Source of the DNA: Shimia sp022448905
GTDB taxonomy: Bacteria; Pseudomonadota; Alphaproteobacteria; Rhodobacterales; Rhodobacteraceae
Direction: 5' to 3'
Assembly (NCBI RefSeq): GCF_047126315.1
Contig: NZ_CP138953.1
Coordinates: 3,410,001-3,474,000 of the forward strand
DNA length: 64,000 bases
The notes under the pieces were generated by a model, which was not told the origin of the DNA, did no database searches, and saw only the letters and a program-made list of their open reading frames with translations. Both the position numbers and the translations under genes were made by a program. Position 1 is the stretch's first letter. The number at the start of each line of letters is the position of its first letter. Of the stretch, positions 56,044 to 64,000 are shown piece by piece.

Positions 56044-58352
56044 CCGCGCAGGCGCTCAACCGCCATCAGCACGCACTCCGGCGTCGCGGGCGCGTCCAGA
56101 CGTGGGCATTCGGCGTAGTCCGCCACCGAGGCCACCGCCATGCCCAGTGCCTCAAAGACACAGATCGGCAGCATAAACGGCGGCTCGCCCACCGCTTTGG
56201 AGCGTTTGATGGTTAGCTCGCGGTTCTCAGACCAATCGGCCAGATTGACGTTGAACTCGCGCGGGATGTCGCCTGCCAGCGGGATCTTGTAGGTGCTTGG
56301 CGCATGGGTGCGCAGCTGGCCTTTGTCGTCCCACTTGAGCTCCTCGGTGGTGAGCCAGCCCATGCCTTGAATAAACGCGCCCTCAACCTGACCTTTGTCC
56401 AAAATCGGGTTCAGCGATTTGCCCACATCATGCAGCACATCGGCGCGATCCACGGTGTATTCGCCGGTCAGCGTGTCCACCGAGACCTCGGCCACCGCGG
56501 CCCCATAGGCGTAGTAGTAGAACGGACGCCCCTGTCCCTTTTCGCGGTCCCAGTGGATTTTTGGCGTCTTGTAGAACCCTGCGGCCCAGAGCTGCACCCG
56601 CGCCATATAGGCCTGCTTGATGAAGTCGCCAAAGGCAAAGACCTGATCGCCCACATGCACCTCATTCGGGGCAAACTTCACGAGCAGCGCATCAACGCCA
56701 AAGTGATCACAGGCCCAACGGATCAGGCGCTCCTTGATCTGCTCACAGGCATTCAGCGCCGCCATCCCGTTCAGATCGGTGCCGGAACTCGCCGCCGTGG
56801 CGGAGGTGTTGGGCACTTTTTCGGTGGTGGTCTTGGTGATCTTGATGGTGTCGAAATCCACCTGAAACGCCTCGGCCACAACCTGCGCGACCTTGGTGTT
56901 CAGCCCCTGCCCCATCTCGGTGCCACCGTGGTTCAGCATGATGGAGCCGTCGTTATAAATGTGCACCAGCGCCCCGGCCTGATTGTACCAGGTGGCGGTA
57001 AAACTGATCCCGAATTTCACCGGCGTGAGCGAGATGCCTTTGCGGATGATGCCACCTTTGGCGTTGTGCGCCAGCACCGCTTGGCGCCGTGCCTGATAAT
57101 CCGAGCTTTGCTCCAGCTCTTCGACCAGGCGCGGCATAACGTTGTCTTCAACCGTCTGGTGATAGGGCGTCACGTTGCGGTCTGTATCGCCATAGAAATT
57201 CGCCTTGCGCACCTCCAATGGGTCTTTGCCCAGCTTGTAGGCAATCTCCTCCATCATGCGCTCTGCGGCGACCACACCCTGCGGGCCACCAAAGCCCCGG
57301 AAGGCGGTGTTAGAGACCGTGTTGGTCTTCATCGGGCGGCTTTGCAGTTTAACGTGCGGATAGAAATAGGCGTTGTCCGCGTGGAACAGCGCGCGGTCGG
57401 TCACCGGCCCGGACAGATCCGAGGTCCAGCCACAGCGCGCGGCAAAAGTGTTGTCCACCGCCTGGATTTTGCCGTCCTCATCAAAGGCCACGTCGTAGTC
57501 CACAACAAAGTCATGCCGCTTGCCAGTGCTTTCCATGTCCTGATCGCGGTCCGGACGGATTTTCACCGCACGGTTCCACTTCTTCGCGGCCAAGGCTGCC
57601 ACGGCGCAGAACTGGTTCATCTGGCTTTCTTTGCCGCCAAAGCCACCGCCCATGCGGCGTACATTGACCACCACGGCGTTGGATGGCACACCCAAAACAT
57701 GGGCCACCATATGCTGCGCCTCGCTTGGGTGCTGGGTGGAGGAATGCACAATCACATCGTCGTCCTCGCCGGGCATGGCAAAGGCAATATGGCCTTCCAG
57801 ATACATGTGATCCTGACCACCAATGCGCATCTGGCCCTGAATGCGGTGCGCGGCATCGGCTTGTCCTTCAGCCACATCCCCCCGTTTCAACGTCATCGGC
57901 GGAGTGACATGCGGGTAGCCTTTGGCCACCGCCTCATCGGCCTCAATCACATGCTCCAGTGGCGTGTAGTCGATCTTGGCCAGCTCCACGGCGCGGCGGG
58001 CAATGTCGCGGCTTTCCGCCACCACGGCAAACAACACCTGCCCCCAAAACTCGACCTTCTCGGTGGCAAAGAGCGGCTCATCATGTCGCCCCGTGGGGCT
58101 CACGTCGTTCACACCGGGCACATCTTCGGCGGTCAGCACCCCAACCACACCAGGCGCGGCGCGCACGGCAGAAAGGTCCATCGACTTAATTTCGGCGTGG
58201 GCCACTTTGGCGGTGCCAAAGTAGGCGTGCAGCGTGCCAATTGGCTCGGCGATGTCATCGCAATAATCTGCGCTGCCTGAGACATGTTTGATCGCACTGT
58301 CGTGGATCAGATCGGTGTGGGCGGAACCGCGAATGGAGACGGTCTGTTTCAT
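56040..58352 (-). CDS. xdhB: Xanthine dehydrogenase, molybdopterin-binding subunit
   Basis: A 770-residue molybdenum subunit. Visible landmarks: GGQDHMYLEGHIAFAMPGED, VRRMGGGFGGKESQMNQFCA, FRGFGGPQGVVAAERMMEEI, the cofactor loop NHGGTEMGQGLNTKVAQVVA, and GEPPFMLPICVFEALGMAV near the C-terminus, which includes the catalytic glutamate region expected for xanthine oxidation. It works with XdhA to oxidise hypoxanthine and xanthine to urate. It starts 11 bases after xdhA. Confidence 0.95.
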   Translation of the reverse strand: MKQTVSIRGSAHTDLIHDSAIKHVSGSADYCDDIAEPIGTLHAYFGTAKVAHAEIKSMDLSAVRAAPGVVGVLTAEDVPGVNDVSPTGRHDEPLFATEKVEFWGQVLFAVVAESRDIARRAVELAKIDYTPLEHVIEADEAVAKGYPHVTPPMTLKRGDVAEGQADAAHRIQGQMRIGGQDHMYLEGHIAFAMPGEDDDVIVHSSTQHPSEAQHMVAHVLGVPSNAVVVNVRRMGGGFGGKESQMNQFCAVAALAAKKWNRAVKIRPDRDQDMESTGKRHDFVVDYDVAFDEDGKIQAVDNTFAARCGWTSDLSGPVTDRALFHADNAYFYPHVKLQSRPMKTNTVSNTAFRGFGGPQGVVAAERMMEEIAYKLGKDPLEVRKANFYGDTDRNVTPYHQTVEDNVMPRLVEELEQSSDYQARRQAVLAHNAKGGIIRKGISLTPVKFGISFTATWYNQAGALVHIYNDGSIMLNHGGTEMGQGLNTKVAQVVAEAFQVDFDTIKITKTTTEKVPNTSATAASSGTDLNGMAALNACEQIKERLIRWACDHFGVDALLVKFAPNEVHVGDQVFAFGDFIKQAYMARVQLWAAGFYKTPKIHWDREKGQGRPFYYYAYGAAVAEVSVDTLTGEYTVDRADVLHDVGKSLNPILDKGQVEGAFIQGMGWLTTEELKWDDKGQLRTHAPSTYKIPLAGDIPREFNVNLADWSENRELTIKRSKAVGEPPFMLPICVFEALGMAVASVADYAECPRLDAPATPECVLMAVERLRG

Positions 58353-58363
58353 AGGTATTCTCC

Positions 58364-59815
58364 TTACGCGCTGGCCAGACGGGCGGTGTCGCCGTTGGTT
58401 TCATGCCAGAAGCGGCGGAACAGGTTTTGCGCCACTTTCATGCGGTAATCCGAGGTCGCGCGCATGTCTGTCAGCGGCTGGAAGTCCTCCGGCAGCTTGG
58501 CGGCGGCGGCCACCAAAGTGGCTTCGCTCCACGGTTGGCCAACAAGCGCAGCTTCGACAGCGGCAGCGCGTTTTGGCGTGGCGGCCATACCGCCAAAGGC
58601 CAGCACAGCCGAGGCGATCATACTATTTTCGACCTGCACATTCATCCCCACGGCCACGGAAGAGATGTCCTCATCCCGGCGCTTGGATATCTTATAGGCC
58701 GCATGGTGGCCGGTGGAGACACGCGGAATGGTGATGCTTTCGACAAACTCACCGGCGGCGCGGTCTTGTTTGCCATAGGCAATAAAGAACTCTTCCAGCG
58801 GCAATACACGGCGGGTCGCGCCTTTGCGCAGCGTGATCGACGCACCCAAGGCGATCAGCACCGGTGGCGTGTCCCCAATGGGCGAGCCGTTGGCGATGTT
58901 GCCGCCCACGGTGCCCATGTTGCGGACCTGCCAACCGGCGATACGGTCCCAATAGTCACTCAGGTGGGGATAATGCTCCGCAATCACATCTTGCGCTTCG
59001 GTGTAGGTCACGCCCGCGCCCATGGTCACGGCATCTTCCGTGACGTCGATGGCCTTCAGCCCATCCAACTGACCAATGAAGACAGCCGGCGAAATCCGCT
59101 TGAGGAACTTGGTCACCCACAGCCCCACATCGGTTGAGCCTGCAATGATTGTGGCCTCTGGTTCAGCTTCCAGAACGGCGGCAAGGTCATCCACATCTGC
59201 TGGCAGAATGGCGCGACTGTCGCCTTTGGCAACTTCAACCCGCTTGCCATCACGCAGGGATTTAAGTGCGGCCACAACGCCATCGCGTTCGGTCGCGAGG
59301 TGTTCCGCAGAGGGCGTGCCATAGTTGGTCACTTCCTGCGCGGCGCGGATGATGGGCGCGTAGCCCGTACAGCGGCACAGGTTGCCTTGCAGTGCAGTTT
59401 CCACCTGTTTCACCGTGGGGTGTTCATGCTGCATCCACAGCGCATAGAGCGACATGACAATGCCCGGTGTGCAGAAGCCACATTGGCTGCCGTGGTGCTC
59501 CACCATCGCCTGTTGCACCGGCGACAGACGGCCATTTGGCCCGCCAAGGTACTCGATGGTGACCACGTGACAGCCGTCCAGTGACGCCAGAAAACGGATA
59601 CAAGCGTTCACAGTCTCATAGACCAAGCCGCCATCTGTCAGCCGCCCAACCAAGACGGTGCAGGCCCCGCAATCGCCCTCGGCACAGCCCTCTTTGGAGC
59701 CGGTAAGCCGTTGATCAATGCGCAAAAAATCAAGGAGCGTGTCATCCGCTCCAACGTCTGAAAGCGCAATGTTGCGCCCGTTGAGTAAAAACCGAATTTC
59801 GCTACGGTGCTGCAT
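58364..59815 (-). CDS. xdhA: Xanthine dehydrogenase, iron-sulfur/FAD subunit
   Basis: A 483-residue subunit. The first [2Fe-2S] cluster is in GSKEGCAEGDCGACTVLVGR, the second in GSQCGFCTPGIVMSLYALWM and GNLCRCTGYAPIIRAAQEV. The FAD-binding domain follows (ATIIAGSTDVGLWVTKFLKR, RNMGTVGGNIANGSPIGDTP). It passes electrons from the molybdenum site to NAD. GAGG precedes ATG 59815; the frame is open to 59860. It is the operon's first gene and is divergent from a LysR regulator. Confidence 0.95.
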   Translation of the reverse strand: MQHRSEIRFLLNGRNIALSDVGADDTLLDFLRIDQRLTGSKEGCAEGDCGACTVLVGRLTDGGLVYETVNACIRFLASLDGCHVVTIEYLGGPNGRLSPVQQAMVEHHGSQCGFCTPGIVMSLYALWMQHEHPTVKQVETALQGNLCRCTGYAPIIRAAQEVTNYGTPSAEHLATERDGVVAALKSLRDGKRVEVAKGDSRAILPADVDDLAAVLEAEPEATIIAGSTDVGLWVTKFLKRISPAVFIGQLDGLKAIDVTEDAVTMGAGVTYTEAQDVIAEHYPHLSDYWDRIAGWQVRNMGTVGGNIANGSPIGDTPPVLIALGASITLRKGATRRVLPLEEFFIAYGKQDRAAGEFVESITIPRVSTGHHAAYKISKRRDEDISSVAVGMNVQVENSMIASAVLAFGGMAATPKRAAAVEAALVGQPWSEATLVAAAAKLPEDFQPLTDMRATSDYRMKVAQNLFRRFWHETNGDTARLASA

Positions 59816-59981
59816 CCTGACCTCTTGCTGGGAGTCGGCACGGAAGTGGCCTTGATCCACTCTACCTGTGGCCTAGCCTTCAATGAAACGGGGGTTTTGG
59901 AAAATCTATTTCAACGATTTATTGAAAATCAAATTCCCAAACGCGCGCTATTGAGGCACAATCCCTAAAGGAGGCGCTCTC

Positions 59982-60887
59982 ATGCCCTATCTGGAAAGCC
60001 TGCGAGTCTTTGTACGTGTGGTGGAACTTGGCTCCATCACCTCGGGCGGCCGCGACCTGCGCCTGACCCCGGCAGTGGCCTCCAACCGCGTGAAAGAACT
60101 GGAAAGCCGCCTCGGCGTACGCCTGTTCAACCGCACCACCCGCAACCTCTCCCCCACCGAAGTGGGCAAAGTGTTTTATGACCACGCCCGCAAGGTGATC
60201 GAGACCTTGGATGAGGCCGAGGCCGTGGTAGCCGGGTTCTCTGACAAACCACGCGGCACCATTCGTGTCACCGCGCCGCTTGGCGTGGGCCGTCGCATCG
60301 TTGCGCCGCTCATTCCGGCTTTTGCCGACAAATACCCCAATGTGGATGTGCAGCTGCGCCTGTCAGACCGCAAAGTGGACCTGTTTGAAGACGGGTTGGA
60401 CGTGGCCTTTGTGTTGGGCGAGCTCAAAGACAGCAATCTCAAGCTGCGCAAAATTGCCGATTGTGACCGCGTGCTGGTGGCCGCGCCGGAGTACCTCGAA
60501 GCGCATGGCACGCCTCAAACGCCAGATGATCTATTGGGGGATCACAATTGCCTGCTGCTGCGGTTTCCGCGCAGTCCCGAGTATTTCTGGACCCTACAAA
60601 CCGCAGATGGGCTGCGCAAGATCGAGGCCAAAGGCCGCTATGACGCGGATGACGGCGATGTGCTGACCCAATGGGCATTGGAGGGCGCCGGGATCGCCAA
60701 CAAACCGCGTTTTGACGTGGCGCAGCATCTCAAAAGCGGGGCGTTGGTGGAAGTGCTCTCAGACACACCACCCCTGCCCGCGTCCTTTGGATGCCTCTAT
60801 CCGCACCGCAAATTACAGGACCCAAAAATCCGCCTGTTTGTGGATTTTGTCGCAAGCGAAAGCAAGCAGCGCATCGCGCAACTTTGA
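59982..60887 (+). CDS. LysR family transcriptional regulator
   Basis: A 301-residue LysR protein: LESLRVFVRVVELGSITSGG and RLTPAVASNRVKELESRLGV form the helix-turn-helix, and the effector domain contains GTIRVTAPLGVGRRIVAPLI and KVDLFEDGLDVAFVLGELKD. AAGGAGG precedes the ATG. Divergent placement 166 bases from xdhA suggests it controls purine catabolism genes, perhaps with a purine-derived effector. It resembles the CrgA/AaeR-like group of LysR proteins. Confidence 0.88.
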   Translation: MPYLESLRVFVRVVELGSITSGGRDLRLTPAVASNRVKELESRLGVRLFNRTTRNLSPTEVGKVFYDHARKVIETLDEAEAVVAGFSDKPRGTIRVTAPLGVGRRIVAPLIPAFADKYPNVDVQLRLSDRKVDLFEDGLDVAFVLGELKDSNLKLRKIADCDRVLVAAPEYLEAHGTPQTPDDLLGDHNCLLLRFPRSPEYFWTLQTADGLRKIEAKGRYDADDGDVLTQWALEGAGIANKPRFDVAQHLKSGALVEVLSDTPPLPASFGCLYPHRKLQDPKIRLFVDFVASESKQRIAQL

Positions 60888-60905
60888 TCTTGCGATTTCA
60901 CAGGC

Positions 60906-61922
60906 TCAGTGATTGATCGCGAGCGAGCTGTTTTCCCGCAGCTTGGGCGCATACAGCGTATAGGTCGCGCGGCCATCATGTTTGGAGGCATACAGCGCCA
61001 CATCGGCGTCATCCATCAGTTGCTCAGCAGGGGCATCGCCTTCACCATTATAGATCGCAATGCCGACACTGGCCGAGACCTTGCACAGGCTGTCTTTATA
61101 AGCGACCGGACGCTCCACCTCTTTGATGATACGGGTGCAGATCCGCCCAAGGATTTCCGGATCGATGGTGCCATTGATCACCAGCACAAATTCGTCGCCG
61201 CCGACCCGCGCCACCACATCGTCGCCGCGGCTGCTGTCCACCAGCACCTTGGCCACATGTTGCAACACGATGTCCCCGGCCGCGTGGCCCTTCGTGTCAT
61301 TGACCTCTTTGAAAAAGTCTAGATCCACATGCAGCAAGCCAAAAGGCGTGCGATCTTCCACCATGCGCGGCAGGATATGGTCCAGCGCGCGACGGTTTTT
61401 CAGGCCGGTCAACGTGTCGGTATAGGCCTGTTCCTCGGCGGCAATCTTGGCGCCTTGCAGCCGCTGATTTAGCTTGCGGTGCGCTTCCATGGCGGCGGAT
61501 TTTGCCTCCACCAGATAAAGCATCTCAATGGTCAGGTCTGTCGCCGCAAAATCCGACGCGTTCAGGGAGTATTCCTGCACCGCGTCCAGAATGGAGATGC
61601 CAAAGCTTAGGTTCACAATTGCGCCGCCGTCGCTGCAGGGCATCAACACGCCTTTGAGCCCGGTCTGCGGCTCCACCCGTTTTTTCAGGTGCAGCTTCTT
61701 CCCCGCCGCCGCCAAAAGCGTTTCCATCGAGGTGATGGAATGGGGTCGGTTCAGCTCAAACGCTTCCAGAAACCGGTTTCCGAGAATGGTTTGGTCGCCG
61801 TACAGCTTGGTCACAGTAGGACCCGCGTGGGTGATCTTGCCAAACTTGTCCAGGCGCACATGCATTGGACAGAGCACATCCAGCGTCGCCAAAACATCGC
61901 AATTGTCGACAATTTCGGTCAT
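60906..61922 (-). CDS. HNOBA-GGDEF diguanylate cyclase
   Basis: A 338-residue protein. Residues 1-120 resemble the H-NOX-associated (HNOBA) domain (CPMHVRLDKFGKITHAGPTV, LGNRFLEAFELNRP). A coiled region (about 130-165) leads into a GGDEF domain with intact active site GGDEF at 241-245. The inhibitory I-site RGDD (232-235) lies exactly five residues before it, so the enzyme should make c-di-GMP under product inhibition. Its start overlaps the H-NOX gene's stop by four bases, so the heme sensor is likely its direct partner. Confidence 0.88.
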   Translation of the reverse strand: MTEIVDNCDVLATLDVLCPMHVRLDKFGKITHAGPTVTKLYGDQTILGNRFLEAFELNRPHSITSMETLLAAAGKKLHLKKRVEPQTGLKGVLMPCSDGGAIVNLSFGISILDAVQEYSLNASDFAATDLTIEMLYLVEAKSAAMEAHRKLNQRLQGAKIAAEEQAYTDTLTGLKNRRALDHILPRMVEDRTPFGLLHVDLDFFKEVNDTKGHAAGDIVLQHVAKVLVDSSRGDDVVARVGGDEFVLVINGTIDPEILGRICTRIIKEVERPVAYKDSLCKVSASVGIAIYNGEGDAPAEQLMDDADVALYASKHDGRATYTLYAPKLRENSSLAINH

Positions 61923-62506
61923 CCGGCCCGCGCTCCCAATTCAAACTCTCGCCCACTGGCAAAAGCTTGCTCCACCAGAGTGATGTCGATCACTTCGGCA
62001 TCTGCCTGCGCGCCACGATGTTCCAAAAACACCAAAGCGCCATAGTCATCTGCCAACGTACGCAAAATGCCGATCATGACATAGCCAAAGCCCGGACGGT
62101 CGCCTTTTAGCGTCAAACTAAAGGTCTCAGTGGAATGCTGGCGCACTTCCATCGAGGGCAAGTCCAGATCATCCACAGCCAGTTTGGCACGATCCGGCAG
62201 TTCGTCCAGTGAATGCAGAAAATCGACGAAATCCACCCCGCCAAAGCGCAACAAACGGCGCAAGGCCTCCACATTGGGATGGGTCACAAGATAGGTGCCG
62301 AGGTCCTCAAGCACGGTTTCCTCAGGCACGCCAATCACATCCTTGGCCGCGGCAATCAGATTGTCGGTGATGTCGTCATCATAGTGCAGCATGGCCTCGA
62401 AATCCGTGACTTCGACACCCGCACGGCGAGTCACCTCAAGCCAGCGCGACAGCCCATAACTGTCGCGGACAAAGCACTGTATTGCCCTGTTGACCAACCC
62501 ATGCAT
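61919..62506 (-). CDS. H-NOX heme nitric-oxide sensor
   Basis: A 195-residue heme NO/oxygen-binding protein starting MHGLVNRAIQCFVRDSYG, the hallmark N-terminus. The proximal heme histidine is probably His98 in DFLHSLDELPDRA. The YxSxR heme-contact motif is altered: the segment reads LKGDRPG (Leu133, Gly135, Arg137), keeping only the arginine, which may change heme affinity. The usual partner arrangement is an NO sensor that controls a neighbouring histidine kinase or diguanylate cyclase; here the cyclase follows with a four-base overlap. Confidence 0.87.
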   Translation of the reverse strand: MHGLVNRAIQCFVRDSYGLSRWLEVTRRAGVEVTDFEAMLHYDDDITDNLIAAAKDVIGVPEETVLEDLGTYLVTHPNVEALRRLLRFGGVDFVDFLHSLDELPDRAKLAVDDLDLPSMEVRQHSTETFSLTLKGDRPGFGYVMIGILRTLADDYGALVFLEHRGAQADAEVIDITLVEQAFASGREFELGARAG

Positions 62507-62568
62507 AACGTCACCTCATTCGTCGTGGTCCATAAGACCAGACTCACCTTAAGATTTTCCCAACAGCC

Positions 62569-64000
62569 TCAGAATTCCGGGAACAGTTCCACGTCCCCGA
62601 TCCAGAGTGAGCGCCGGCTGCTGGGAGCAACCTCATAGCGCCCCTCCAATATAGAGCGAACTTCCGTCACCGTCACCACTTTGCCGCCAAAGGGCGCCAG
62701 CCTTTCACCTATGACGAGATCGCGACCGTCAACAAACACGCTAAATACGTCAAATTTGCGATTTTCAGCTGGGATAAACAGCACACCCTGCTGCGCGCCT
62801 TGCTCCGGAGCGAACTGATCCAGCAGCAAAACACAGCCCGGATCGGGGCTATTTACACAGCTTTTGGACCATTCCCGCAGCCGGTAGCTTGGCCAGTCCT
62901 CCAGCATCTCCTCAGTCACTGCCGCCGTTTGCGGCAATACGGTCAAATGTGCGTGGATTTCCGCCGCCTGGGTCTCGGACCGGCGGTCCGCCTGTCCGCG
63001 CTCAAACTGCCAGCGGCTGTCAGCCGACAACGCCTTGGTCACCTGCGCTTGAAGGGCCGCATCTGTCTGAGCCGCGCCGTCTTGCAGTTGGGCGATCCCC
63101 GCCCGCCCCGGCTTGCCCCAATCATGGGCCAGTTCATACAGTGCCATATCCGGCAGCGGCACATTTCCGCTTTCGATCCGCACCACCTGCGACTTGGAGG
63201 AGATCTGCTCCGCATTCAGTAGCGGGCTTTGCCAAGCGGCGGCGGTTAAGAGCACCACCACTGCCACCAGAATATTGGCCTGACGAATGCGCGCCATCCA
63301 GGGGCCGCGCAGCACCACCGCCACCGCATAGGTCAGCGCATACAGCGCCACAATTGCGGCTGTTGCAGCCGCCGCCAACCGTGCCGGTGTCCAGCCATAT
63401 TGCGCCACCCGCAACGACAACGCGTAAATCGCCAGCCCGGCAATCACCGGCAATAACAGCGCCAGTGCCGCCGTGCACAGCCGCATCCACCGCGAGCGCA
63501 CCGCATCCGCATCGCCGCGGTCCAGCGAAATGCTCACCAGGCAAATCATTGCTAAACCAACAAACAAGAGCACCGCTGTGCGGCTCAAAGAGCCAAACAA
63601 GGTGCTCGGATCTTGCGACAGCGCCGCCACCACAAAAATCAGCACCACGGCGAGCACCACCGGCACCAACAGCCGCAACAGGCGCAGTACCAGGAAAGGT
63701 GAGAGATATTCGCGCATCTCATGCACCACCGACAGGCCCAGTCCCAGCGCAAAGCCGGTCACCACAAAGGGTACGCCGTCGATGTCGAGGATGTCCTCGA
63801 TGATGGTGAGGCCCACAATCTCCAAAAGCGCGTGGCTCATGAACAGCACCGCCCAGAACAGCCCGGCAAACAGCCAGCCCGCCGAGTAGCGCACCAGAAT
63901 GCTCCAACTCACGTCAAACAGGTGGCCGTAGTCGCGCAAACTATGATGATCGCGCAGAAGCGCAGCGGCAAAGGGCGTGCCAATGGTGACAAAAACACCC
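62569..64000 (-). CDS. Multi-spanning membrane protein, DUF4153-like, 5' end off window
   Basis: At least 477 residues; the frame is open through the right edge, reading upstream LLRDHHSLRDYGHLFDVSW, so the real start lies outside. Around seven or more hydrophobic segments (WLFAGLFWAVLFMSHALLEI, VPFVVTGFALGLGLSVVHEM, LVPVVLAVVLIFVVAALSQD and others) fill the first two thirds. The last 200 residues are soluble. The layout resembles DUF4153 proteins of Rhodobacterales; no function is known. Apparent internal start codons such as TTG 63939 are probably not the start. Confidence 0.75.
   Translation of the reverse strand, partial: GVFVTIGTPFAAALLRDHHSLRDYGHLFDVSWSILVRYSAGWLFAGLFWAVLFMSHALLEIVGLTIIEDILDIDGVPFVVTGFALGLGLSVVHEMREYLSPFLVLRLLRLLVPVVLAVVLIFVVAALSQDPSTLFGSLSRTAVLLFVGLAMICLVSISLDRGDADAVRSRWMRLCTAALALLLPVIAGLAIYALSLRVAQYGWTPARLAAAATAAIVALYALTYAVAVVLRGPWMARIRQANILVAVVVLLTAAAWQSPLLNAEQISSKSQVVRIESGNVPLPDMALYELAHDWGKPGRAGIAQLQDGAAQTDAALQAQVTKALSADSRWQFERGQADRRSETQAAEIHAHLTVLPQTAAVTEEMLEDWPSYRLREWSKSCVNSPDPGCVLLLDQFAPEQGAQQGVLFIPAENRKFDVFSVFVDGRDLVIGERLAPFGGKVVTVTEVRSILEGRYEVAPSSRRSLWIGDVELFPEF

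Noticed and set aside
56304..58280. Long plus-strand frame (658 codons) opposite xdhB
   Set aside because: Antisense frame produced by high-GC codon usage of xdhB; no family features.
1..64000. CRISPR arrays or rRNA genes
   Set aside because: No regularly spaced repeat-spacer array and no rRNA-like sequence seen. The phased GATAC and CTAAC repeats have 11-base periods, far too short for CRISPR.

Overview
The window looks like a chromosomal segment of a marine Roseobacter-group alphaproteobacterium (Rhodobacterales). The basis is protein similarity recognised by eye: PutA with an adjacent Lrp/AsnC regulator, a single-gene 2-aminobenzoyl-CoA monooxygenase/reductase, a DddQ-type cupin, XdhABC and Tad-type minor pilin genes. 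It is supported by alphaproteobacterial control sites, namely an SOS box of the form GAAC-N7-GAAC and two CtrA-like TTAA-N7-TTAA variants. No database search was possible; all names rest on motifs and on recalled family sequences.

Layout. 1-341: start of a glutamate dehydrogenase-type gene. 670-3788: three overlapping or abutting genes for a TadG-like von Willebrand A protein and two TadE-like proteins. 3818-6477: a small membrane protein, an aldo/keto reductase and an agmatinase-type ureohydrolase. 6576-11765: an orphan imuA-like gene behind a LexA box, a TetR/SDR divergent pair, an MFS transporter and metG. 11926-12081: a 51-residue membrane protein.

12118-20764 is a genomic island inserted in the 3' part of tRNA-Leu(UAA). 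The left end is a displaced tRNA 3' fragment; the right end is the restored tRNA preceded by a tyrosine integrase and a small DNA-binding (Xis-like) protein. Between them lie a truncated Dam methylase, an IS1380 remnant, an immunity-like gene bracketed by inverted repeats, nested IS5/IS3 fragments, a phage lysis cassette (endolysin, inner and outer spanin) and an IS3-family element with a head-to-head partial copy. It reads as a decayed prophage.

20861-37129: a periplasmic TPR protein, an Lrp/putA pair for proline catabolism, rhomboid protease, GFA protein, inositol monophosphatase, a CurA-like reductase, a Hint-domain protein, the divergent metR/metF pair, a PaaI-like thioesterase, dtd, a PhnA-like protein, glpK and an acyl-CoA synthetase. 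37370-43748: an ABC exporter, tRNA-Gly(UCC), a citryl-CoA lyase-like/CaiB pair with a divergent IclR regulator, a GNAT-like protein and RidA.

43353-52955 is a tightly packed minus-strand catabolic operon. Tryptophan 2,3-dioxygenase and kynureninase would feed anthranilate to a 2-aminobenzoate-CoA ligase. Its CoA ester would be processed by the monooxygenase/reductase, an SDR, an enoyl-CoA hydratase and an acyl-CoA dehydrogenase. A MarR regulator lies inside the operon and RidA at its end. No kynurenine formamidase is visible here.

53147-55214: a zinc-type dehydrogenase, a DddQ-like candidate DMSP lyase and a DUF1801 protein in an overlapping operon. 55216-60887: xdhABC with a divergent LysR regulator. 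60906-62506: an overlapping H-NOX / HNOBA-GGDEF pair, a likely nitric-oxide-to-c-di-GMP switch. 62569-64000: a large DUF4153-like membrane protein running off the window.
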